16,848 nucleotides of DNA. It comes from JAGXLC01 sp964461045 (GTDB lineage: Bacteria > Bacteroidota > Bacteroidia > Bacteroidales > UBA12077). The notes under the pieces were generated by a model. It was not told the DNA's origin and ran no database searches. It saw nothing but the letters and a program-made list of their open reading frames with translations. Where the stretch lies: positions 1 to 16,848 of the forward strand of contig CAYWSJ010000074.1 in assembly GCA_964461045.1 (NCBI GenBank), given 5' to 3'. Positions 7,814-14,572 of this stretch are shown here, in pieces (position 1 is the stretch's first letter; each line of letters opens with the position of its first letter). A program made the position numbers and the translations under genes.

Positions 7814-7847
7814 AAATAAAAAAAAACACAACCCGGACAGTTGTGTT
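7814..7847 (-). terminator. Intrinsic terminator after cysQ
   Basis: Perfect 8-bp inverted repeat AACACAAC (7825-7832) / GTTGTGTT (7840-7847) with a 7-nt loop. On the minus strand it is followed by a T-rich tract (plus-strand A-run 7814-7826). It starts 40 nt past the cysQ stop codon and ends about 10 nt before the rarD start codon. Confidence 0.85.
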
Positions 7848-7887
7848 CATTAGAGGATTTTAAAAGCAAAAAGTTTATTCCGAGCAG

Positions 7888-8706
7888 TTATTCTTTCACA
7901 ATAAACCACGGATTTCTCAATTCCTCCTTGTTATATTCCAACGGAGTTACTTCATCTTTTCGTGTCACCTTAAATCCGGCAGATAGAGCTACGGCATGCC
8001 CTGCTGCTGTGTCCCATTCCATTGTTGGAGCAAAACGTGGATAGACATTGGCTTTTCCTTCGGCTACCATACAAATTTTCAGAGAACTTCCTTTAGAAAT
8101 AAACTCAATATTCTGATGTTTTCTTTTGAGGGAATCAATATACTCTTTTGTTTCATCGTTTAAATGAGAACGACTTGCAACTACTACGAAGTTTGAATGT
8201 TTCTCTGCAAGAGGCAGATTCAATCCTTCTTTCATTAACTCATTCAAATCAGAGAAATCGCAACACTCTTCCGTAGCATTTTCAAGCTTATAGGCTCCGA
8301 ATTTTTCGCATCCGAAATAAAGTTCCTGTACATAGGGCGCATAAACAACACCCATTACCGGTCTGCCATTTTTTATTAATGCAATATTTACAGTGAATTC
8401 ACCATTCTTTTTAATGAACTCTTTGGTTCCATCCAGTGGATCAACCAGCCAGAAAAATTCCCATTCTTTTCTCTCTTCATAGGGTATATCTTTGCCCTCT
8501 TCGCTAAGAATGGGATAATTCGTTTTTCTCAAATATTTGTCTATAATTTCGTGAGATTTTCTGTCTGCAAGAGTTAAAGGGGTTTCATCTTCTTTTTTTT
8601 CTATCTCGAAATCAGTACCCTGGTATACTTTATTTATTTCTTTTCCTGCTATCAGGGAAGCTTTGGTTGCCAGGGTCAGTAGTTTTTTTAAATCTTCGTT
8701 ATTCAT
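7888..8706 (-). CDS. cysQ: 3'(2'),5'-bisphosphate nucleotidase CysQ
   Basis: A 272-residue cytosolic phosphatase of the inositol-monophosphatase family. CysQ converts 3'-phosphoadenosine 5'-phosphate (PAP), the by-product of sulfate reduction and sulfotransfer, to AMP, and can act on related 3'-phosphates. The metal site is complete: E69-E70 in LSEEG, D89 and D92 in VDPLDGTKEF (88-97, the CysQ form of the DPLDGT motif) and D232 in MEWDTAAGHAV. The C-terminal signature KGSSLKICMVAEGKANVYPR (206-224) is typical of CysQ rather than of inositol phosphatases. The ATG at 8706 lies only 5 nt after the stop codon of the SLC13 permease gene, so the two are surely co-transcribed, which supports a role in sulfate assimilation. 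A terminator follows. Confidence 0.94.
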   Translation of the reverse strand: MNNEDLKKLLTLATKASLIAGKEINKVYQGTDFEIEKKEDETPLTLADRKSHEIIDKYLRKTNYPILSEEGKDIPYEERKEWEFFWLVDPLDGTKEFIKKNGEFTVNIALIKNGRPVMGVVYAPYVQELYFGCEKFGAYKLENATEECCDFSDLNELMKEGLNLPLAEKHSNFVVVASRSHLNDETKEYIDSLKRKHQNIEFISKGSSLKICMVAEGKANVYPRFAPTMEWDTAAGHAVALSAGFKVTRKDEVTPLEYNKEELRNPWFIVKE

Positions 8707-8711
8707 TTTTG

Positions 8712-10496
8712 TTATATTTTAAAATACATGAGACTCAAAATTCCAACAGTCACCAACATATAAATGATTGTCAGGGGCATACCCAATCTAAAAAAATCTT
8801 TAAAGGAATAGCCACCCGGACCATAAACCATTAGGTTAGTCTGGTAACCAATCGGTGTTATAAAATTGGCTGCTGCTGCAAAAGAAACAACCAATATAAA
8901 GGGCATTGGCGGAAGGCCAAGATTTCCTGCCATTGTCAATGAAATAGGGAAAGTTAATGCCACTGCTGCTTTATTACCGATATATGCTCCCAAAAATGCC
9001 GTAATTAAATAAATGCCAAATAAAAGGCCCACTTTTCCAAACGGCATAAACACAGAAATAATAAAGTCAGCCAGAAGCTCAGCAGCCCCTGATTTACGCA
9101 TAGCTACCCCCAAAGCAAGAGACAGCACAATTATTAATGCAAGGTTATAATCAATTGACTTGGGCAAGTCTTTAGGATTTGCAATATTTAAGGCAAATGC
9201 AGCTATTAGCAAGACCAACAAACTCATGAATAATGAAACAACATGAAATGCAGATAAAACAATTGCCAAAAGCAGACCTCCAAATAAGGTAGCTATCTTG
9301 TATCCTTCTATTTTACGAAAATCTCTTACCTTTGATATGAAATAAAAATCTTGTGTATGTGATGTTCTGTTCACAAAATCTTCGCCGGTAAATAATAATA
9401 GCACATCTCCCGGCTTAATCACTATTTCTCCTATCTTACCACTTATCTTTTCTCCGTTTCGGTGAACTGCAATAACTGCTGCATCATATTTTGCACGGAA
9501 CCTCACTTCTTTAACAGTTTTATTAATAAGAGAGGAATTTTGAGATATTACAATTTCTACCACCTCAGTCTTTTTCTTTTTATACATCATTCCAACAGAA
9601 GGCAAAGTAAGACCGGATTTTGAATTGATCATTTCAGCAATGGTGTGAGTATCCCCAGCAAAAATCAAAATATCATCCTGTTGAAGGATTACATCAGGGG
9701 AAACTGCTTTAAACCGGTATGACTTTCTGATAATCTCTACCAGGAAAAGTCCTTTCAGGTTTCGTAAGTCAGCCTCTTCAATTGTTTTGCCTATAAGCGG
9801 TGAGTTTTTCCTGATTTGAGCCTCTACAAGATACTCCCTGGATTTTTTGGAAAAATCCTCCATGGCATCCGTTTTTTCAGGCAATAATTTTTTGCTGAAA
9901 AAAAACAGGTATCCCAGGCCGAGAATTATCATAGGCACACCGACCCAGGAGAATTCAAAAATATTTAACGCACCCACACCCTCAACAATATTCTGATCAG
10001 CAGCCATACTGCTGACTATAAGATTTGTAGAGGTACCAACAAGCGTGGCACAACCTCCTAATATGGCAGCAAATGAAAGCGGCATTAATAATTTTGAGGG
10101 AGATATGTTATTTCTTTTCGACCAATTGTTTACATAAGGCATCATAATCGCTACCAAAGGTGTATTGTTCAGGAATGCAGAAAAGGTAGCTATAAAAATC
10201 ATCATTCTTACCATAAAGCCTTTTACAGAGCGAGCCGATTGAAAAATTCTATCAAAAAAGAATTCTAAAACGCCTGTTCTGCGAATAATATCCCCAATTA
10301 AAAGCAATAATATGATGACAAAAATTTGTTCGTTGGCAAAACCACTCAATATTTCCCTGGGGGTGAGAATTCCAAAAAATCCTAATGCTACAACGGCTAT
10401 AACAAATGTGAAGGAAGCTCCTAAAATCTCCTTATAAAGAGAAATAAGAATGAAAATAAGAACTACAAAAACAACTATTATATCAAATGTAAACAT
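8712..10496 (-). CDS. SLC13-family anion permease with two RCK_C domains (putative sulfate transporter)
   Basis: A 594-residue inner-membrane symporter of the SLC13/DASS family. Membrane segments fill residues 1-200 and 400-594. Between them lie two cytosolic RCK_C (TrkA_C-like) domains, about 222-295 (ending in DDILIFAG) and 310-385 (PGDVLLLFTG), a layout common in bacterial sulfate/thiosulfate-type permeases. First-half signatures are present: FLNNTPLVAIMMP (108-120) and GTSTNLIVSSM (154-164). The last signature TPIGYQTNLMVYGPGGY (547-563) is also intact. The second-half site, which in relatives I remember reads TNNAAxAL, here reads GNKAAVAL (507-514), so an Asn is replaced by K509. Coupling to cysQ (5 nt downstream) suggests sulfate or another sulfur oxyanion as substrate, but this is inference. 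ATG start at 10496; no clear promoter found in the 176 nt upstream. Confidence 0.9.
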   Translation of the reverse strand: MFTFDIIVVFVVLIFILISLYKEILGASFTFVIAVVALGFFGILTPREILSGFANEQIFVIILLLLIGDIIRRTGVLEFFFDRIFQSARSVKGFMVRMMIFIATFSAFLNNTPLVAIMMPYVNNWSKRNNISPSKLLMPLSFAAILGGCATLVGTSTNLIVSSMAADQNIVEGVGALNIFEFSWVGVPMIILGLGYLFFFSKKLLPEKTDAMEDFSKKSREYLVEAQIRKNSPLIGKTIEEADLRNLKGLFLVEIIRKSYRFKAVSPDVILQQDDILIFAGDTHTIAEMINSKSGLTLPSVGMMYKKKKTEVVEIVISQNSSLINKTVKEVRFRAKYDAAVIAVHRNGEKISGKIGEIVIKPGDVLLLFTGEDFVNRTSHTQDFYFISKVRDFRKIEGYKIATLFGGLLLAIVLSAFHVVSLFMSLLVLLIAAFALNIANPKDLPKSIDYNLALIIVLSLALGVAMRKSGAAELLADFIISVFMPFGKVGLLFGIYLITAFLGAYIGNKAAVALTFPISLTMAGNLGLPPMPFILVVSFAAAANFITPIGYQTNLMVYGPGGYSFKDFFRLGMPLTIIYMLVTVGILSLMYFKI

Positions 10497-10672
10497 AAAA
10501 TTATAACACTGGATTACAACACCTTAACATACAACAAACAGCATTTTTCAATAGTCTAAAGTAATAAATATTTAAGCAATAAATAATAATCAGACACAAA
10601 AAAATTATGAAACGCTCATATAATCATGGAAAACACATAAAAAGAAAGCATAACATTCAATATTTAATGTAA

Positions 10673-11251
10673 TTACTGAGGAGAATCCAGGGTAAAAGAC
10701 AGGTCCCTTACAATTCTGCCATATAATTTCTGCGGTTTATAACTTCTCCATCCCGAAAAATTGTTAAAATTACCTCCGATAATAAAATAATCATTAAGCC
10801 CTTCCTGGATAAACTCTTTGCGAACGTGATCCTGGAAATTCATCGCCAGGATCCATCCATCCTCTATTTCCTCTCTCCATTCCTCATAATATGAAGAATC
10901 AAAAAAGTGAAAATTAAATACATTTTCGCCGATCAGAATAAACTTATTTATTCCACTTTCAACTAAGGTTTCAATAACATTACGCTTCAGAAACATGACA
11001 TCATTAAAAAGGCAATCGTTCCATTCTCCTATAAACTCGATGATTGTAAAACCTTTTTCATAATCAGTATAAAGTAGTTTCAGGAATAAAGTTTCGGAAC
11101 CAAAGTCATCCCATTGCGGGTGAATATAATAATTATACACTGTATTGGTAAAGTAGAACTCACTATACACTCTCCCAAAAAAGGGTGATTTCTGATCCGA
11201 TTCGGCCCTGTAATATTTACGCCAGTTATAATATGGTTCAATCGTATGCAT
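10673..11251 (-). CDS. Conserved Bacteroidota protein of unknown function
   Basis: A 192-residue protein with no signal peptide or membrane segment, so probably cytosolic. It is rich in aromatic and acidic residues: YYNWRKYYR near the start, the block YNYYIHPQWDDFGSETLFLK (39-58), EFIGEWNDCLFNDVMFLKR (72-90), and YYEEWREEIEDGW (121-133). I recall similar proteins as widespread single-copy genes in Bacteroidota, with no known role. The mixed pattern of beta-like and helical stretches, such as KFILIGENVFNF, suggests one compact alpha/beta domain. It has no close partner: 176 nt separate it from the SLC13 gene, and the next gene is divergent. ATG start at 11251; no Shine-Dalgarno sequence. I assign no function. 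Confidence 0.85.
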   Translation of the reverse strand: MHTIEPYYNWRKYYRAESDQKSPFFGRVYSEFYFTNTVYNYYIHPQWDDFGSETLFLKLLYTDYEKGFTIIEFIGEWNDCLFNDVMFLKRNVIETLVESGINKFILIGENVFNFHFFDSSYYEEWREEIEDGWILAMNFQDHVRKEFIQEGLNDYFIIGGNFNNFSGWRSYKPQKLYGRIVRDLSFTLDSPQ

Positions 11252-11552
11252 TATATTGCATAAATTTTAAAGATAAAAAAGAAATTGATTTGGCACAAAA
11301 TATTCTTACTATTCAATTCATAAATTAATGTAAACAGAGAACTTATATCTATAACAACATAGCAGTATTTATTTAAAAATGAAAAAAAGAAATTGTTGTT
11401 TACTATCAAAAGTAAAGAATAACAAAAATTATCCTCCGCAATTGATTATTCCGTAAAGATGATAAAATGAATTGTTCAACCTCAGTCACATTTTGTGCCA
11501 GGAGCCAGAATTGACCAACTCATAATATTCACATTACCAGCAACTTAAAATT

Positions 11553-11579
11553 ATTCAAAAATTATTACTATTTTTGAAT
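11553..11579. repeat. Palindrome over the ankyrin promoter box
   Basis: Perfect 10-bp inverted repeat: ATTCAAAAAT at 11553-11562 and ATTTTTGAAT at 11570-11579, with a 7-nt spacer. Its right arm contains most of the -7 box of the ankyrin gene. A dyad in this position could be an operator, though its simple AT-rich content leaves chance possible. Confidence 0.5.
11569..11576 (+). promoter_or_regulatory. -7 box of the ankyrin-repeat gene
   Basis: TATTTTTG at 11569-11576 fits TAnnTTTG exactly and ends 32 nt before the ATG at 11609, the same geometry as at the other genes here. No TTG is seen at the expected -33 distance. Confidence 0.6.
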
Positions 11580-11608
11580 TCAATACTCACCAAACAAAAC
11601 GAAAAAGC

Positions 11609-14335
11609 ATGGTTTTTAAAAAGAAATTTTACTTTATCGTCCTTGTACTGTTTTGCACATTAACAAATGTATTGGGTCAAAATAAGAACGCCCTTTTGTA
11701 TGAATCAATAAAGCAAAAAGACATCAATTACGACAAAATTGAAAAGCTTATAGATGAGGGTGCTCAAGTTAATAAAGCTTATAAATACGACAATACCCTA
11801 TTGCATTACGCTGTGTCCTATCTCGATTATAAACTTTGCAGTATTTTGCTGGCAAAAGGTGCAAATCCTAATTTAGAAGACAGTCTGGGGTTTACACCAT
11901 TGGCGCGCCATGTTCTAAACGGATTAGATTTCAGTTTAAACAAACACGTCAAAGTCTATGAAAGCAAGGGAGAGCGAACCATTTTCAAAAAAATGGCTCA
12001 TCTGTCTATTCAGGGTCCAAAATATAAAACACAAAACAAAAGGATTAATAAAGCTTTTGAAAAATATTACAAAGCCCTGGAAGCAGGTAAAAACAAAAAA
12101 TATGCCTCATTCCTTGAGAATGTACGCAGGGATTATTTTGGTATTCTTGAATTACTACTCAAAAATAGTGCGAATCCAGATGTACATGTCAATACTTATA
12201 AGCAAAGCCGGACTGTTTTACAAAGAGCCATAATGGACAATCAAACCGAAACGGTTAAGCTGCTTTTAAAACATGGAGCCAATCCAAATTTTTTAAATGA
12301 ATTTAAGTTAGACCCTCTTTATTACGCTGTAGAAGCTGAGAATTATTTTATAACCGAGGCTTTGCTAAAACATAAGGCGGATTTCAGTTACCGTAAAAAT
12401 GACAAAATCGTTTCTTCTTACAGCCTGGCTATCAAAAACGGGAATATAAACCTTGTAAATTTGTTTCTACAATATGGCGCACCCATCCACAGAAATGTAG
12501 ATATGGCTGATGTTTACCCGGTCAATTATGCAGCAATGAAAGGGCATACGGCTATGGTAGACCTTTTCGTTAAAAATGGGTCCCCTGTCAAGGGGAAATA
12601 TCCTTCAGGTCGCAGTCCCTTAATGTATGCATGCTCCGGGCGAGGCAATTCGAATGTAATTCAATATTTGTTACAGAAAGGAGCTAATATTCATTTTACC
12701 GCTAAGAATGGTATGCAGCCAGTTCATTTTCTGGCCCAAAAAGGATCAACCGCTGATTTAGCTACGATCTTGAAGAGAGGAGGCAAAATAAACACTCAAA
12801 ACAACAAAGGAGAAACACCCTTGCATCTGGCAGCAAGTGCAGGAAGAGATGAAAATGTAGAATTGTTACGTTCATACGGCGCTGATGTTAAAATAAAAAA
12901 TTCAGCAGGTAAAACACCACTACAGGTGGCAAAAAACAGCGCTGTCGAAGCACTTCAAAAACCACAAATTAATATGGTAATAAGTTTTATTAAAGATACC
13001 AGCAACCCGGTTGATTTACTTGATCGTATTATTAAAACCCTTCCCGACCTCAATGAAACCGACAAAAAAGGCTACACCCTCCTGGGCAGGTCCGTTCAGA
13101 AAGGAAATAGAGAAGCGGCTGCTTTTTTTCTAAAGCAGGGTTGTGATGTAAACAAGGCAAATAATAGTGGCTGGACTCCCCTCCACCTGGCATGTTATTA
13201 TGGAGATTACCACACTGCCAGGTTATTGCTTAAACAGAATGCCCGGCTGGATTTAAAGACAAAAAATAAAAACACACCCTTTATGGTTGCCATTCAAAAA
13301 AGACATCTACAACTGGTGAAGCTGCTGGATAGTGCAGGTGTTGACCTGGCTGAACCCGAAAAATATTATTTGTATGCTGCTGCCAGACGTGGATATTCAG
13401 ACATTACTAAATATCTTTTACAACAAGGTGCTGACCCGGCATTCAAAAATCCTTTACTAAAAGCTATCTTGGAGAAATACCCTGATATAGCCATGTTAAT
13501 TCTTGATTATGAGGTGCCTTTAAATCCTGTAACCGATAAAGGAAATACCCCGTTGCATATAGCTATAAAAAGAGATTACTGGGAGCTGGCACAAAAACTG
13601 GTTAGCAAAGGGGCAAATCTTAATGCCCTCAACAAAAAGAACAATACCCCCTTGCAAACAGCTCTATACTATCCGCACACCGAAAAATACGTTAAATTCT
13701 TCATTGACTCAGGCGCTGATGTGAATTTTAAATACACTGAAGACTTTACTGTATTCTCCTACTTCACATACAGTTGTAGAAATGAAAAAATTATAAAATG
13801 GTTCCTTGATGCAGGCGCTGATGTAAAAATCCAACATGGAGATGGAATTTCTCTTTTAATGAAAGCTGCATCGAACAATGCCAATGTAGAGGTAATAAAA
13901 ATGCTTGTTGATGCCGGAGCAGACATAAACGCAGAAGATGAATATAAGAACAACCTAATGCACCATGCTGCAAGGAATCGTTATTTAACTATGGTACGCT
14001 ATTTTAGTAAGAAAGGATTAGATGTTAACAGTCAAAATGATAAAGGCAATACTCCGTTAATGATCGCTTCATGGCAGAAAAACCACAAAGGAACTGTAAA
14101 AATGCTTCTGGCATTAGGCGCAAAGGTCAAAGAAAAAAACAAGAAGGGAGAGACGGCCTTAATGATGGCAGCGCATTACGCAGAAAATCCCGAAATCGTT
14201 GAAATTCTGCTTGAGCATGGGGCAAAACCCGGCAGGAAGGATAAATCAGGTTATGACGCATACCATCATCTTAAAAAAAACGATAGGTATACTATGCGTA
14301 ATAATCGTGATTTAGAAAAATTATTAAAACAATAA
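11609..14335 (+). CDS. Secreted ankyrin-repeat protein, about 20 repeats
   Basis: A 908-residue protein with a signal peptide (hydrophobic 6-19, likely cleavage after G23 in NVLGQN; no lipobox), so it is exported. Almost all the rest is ankyrin repeats with the usual TPLHxAA...LLLxxGADVN pattern. An N-terminal block (about 61-445) and a C-terminal block (about 488-905) are separated by a degenerate linker (446-487). Clear copies include 62-90, 204-230, 334-363, 399-430, 519-550, 644-674, 744-776, 812-842 and 846-876. The second repeat is split by a Lys-rich helical insertion (about 107-172) between GFTPLARHVL and the LLLKNSANPDV half. No enzymatic domain is seen, so a protein-binding scaffold in the periplasm or at the surface is likely. 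The ATG at 11609 has a promoter box 32 nt upstream. The exported C69 peptidase gene follows on the same strand after 237 nt. Confidence 0.93.
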   Translation: MVFKKKFYFIVLVLFCTLTNVLGQNKNALLYESIKQKDINYDKIEKLIDEGAQVNKAYKYDNTLLHYAVSYLDYKLCSILLAKGANPNLEDSLGFTPLARHVLNGLDFSLNKHVKVYESKGERTIFKKMAHLSIQGPKYKTQNKRINKAFEKYYKALEAGKNKKYASFLENVRRDYFGILELLLKNSANPDVHVNTYKQSRTVLQRAIMDNQTETVKLLLKHGANPNFLNEFKLDPLYYAVEAENYFITEALLKHKADFSYRKNDKIVSSYSLAIKNGNINLVNLFLQYGAPIHRNVDMADVYPVNYAAMKGHTAMVDLFVKNGSPVKGKYPSGRSPLMYACSGRGNSNVIQYLLQKGANIHFTAKNGMQPVHFLAQKGSTADLATILKRGGKINTQNNKGETPLHLAASAGRDENVELLRSYGADVKIKNSAGKTPLQVAKNSAVEALQKPQINMVISFIKDTSNPVDLLDRIIKTLPDLNETDKKGYTLLGRSVQKGNREAAAFFLKQGCDVNKANNSGWTPLHLACYYGDYHTARLLLKQNARLDLKTKNKNTPFMVAIQKRHLQLVKLLDSAGVDLAEPEKYYLYAAARRGYSDITKYLLQQGADPAFKNPLLKAILEKYPDIAMLILDYEVPLNPVTDKGNTPLHIAIKRDYWELAQKLVSKGANLNALNKKNNTPLQTALYYPHTEKYVKFFIDSGADVNFKYTEDFTVFSYFTYSCRNEKIIKWFLDAGADVKIQHGDGISLLMKAASNNANVEVIKMLVDAGADINAEDEYKNNLMHHAARNRYLTMVRYFSKKGLDVNSQNDKGNTPLMIASWQKNHKGTVKMLLALGAKVKEKNKKGETALMMAAHYAENPEIVEILLEHGAKPGRKDKSGYDAYHHLKKNDRYTMRNNRDLEKLLKQ

Positions 14336-14373
14336 TTATTTTAGGTTACACTCATTTTTTCTCCATTCCGCGC

Positions 14374-14487
14374 ATTGTAAATAACATATTGCGGTGAATT
14401 AAATTTTTATCAAACAATTCTGATAATCTACAAATAATCGAAATTCATAAAGGTTGAAGAACTCCAAACGTAGTTGTTATTTACAAT
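14374..14487. repeat. Dispersed 13-bp dyad upstream of the C69 peptidase gene
   Basis: ATTGTAAATAACA at 14374-14386 and its exact reverse complement TGTTATTTACAAT at 14475-14487, separated by 88 nt. The right arm ends 12 nt before the -33 element of the peptidase promoter. A 13-nt direct copy of part of the right arm (TTATTTACAATAT, 14477-14489) occurs again at 14621-14633, inside the signal-peptide codons. It may be a regulator-binding pair or the base of an RNA or DNA stem. The AT-rich content means the function is unproven. Confidence 0.5.
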
Positions 14488-14499
14488 ATATGATTGTGA

Positions 14500-14530
14500 T
14501 TGCTAATATTGGGAGATTTTTTTACTTTTG
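14500..14530 (+). promoter_or_regulatory. Promoter of the C69 peptidase gene
   Basis: The best promoter in the window: TTG at 14500-14502 (-33), 20-nt spacer, TACTTTTG at 14523-14530 (-7, exact TAnnTTTG). Predicted transcription start is near 14537, with a leader of about 36 nt before the ATG at 14573. Confidence 0.8.
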
Positions 14531-14572
14531 ATACAGTTTAGTTCCTTTTATTTAATTTGAAAATAAAAATCC

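Larger units (their letters stand above)
11252..11608. other. Divergent intergenic region before the ankyrin gene
   Basis: 357 nt between the unknown 192-residue gene (minus) and the ankyrin gene (plus). It is strongly AT-rich except for about 11465-11515, which is more balanced in base use. Its right end holds the ankyrin promoter and a palindrome (separate entries). At 11393-11425 there is an imperfect hairpin (TTGTT..TTTACT / AGTAAA..AACAA, loop 11405-11410). A 25-codon reading frame at 11379-11456 has no visible support. I see no RNA gene, and no clear promoter for the minus-strand gene. Confidence 0.6.

Noticed and set aside
7829..7831. TTG as the start codon of rarD
   Set aside because: It lies inside the stem of the upstream terminator, and the extra residues (CFFLFND) do not resemble the RarD N-terminus; the ATG at 7804 fits better.
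10556..10563. TACTTTAG on the minus strand as a promoter for the SLC13 gene
   Set aside because: One mismatch to TAnnTTTG and no TTG at the -33 distance; not better than background in AT-rich DNA.
11379..11456. 25-codon reading frame starting MKKRNCCLL in the gap before the ankyrin gene
   Set aside because: No promoter box or ribosome-binding site, and composition like the surrounding AT-rich spacer. It overlaps an imperfect hairpin. Kept only as a possible small peptide if homologues appear.
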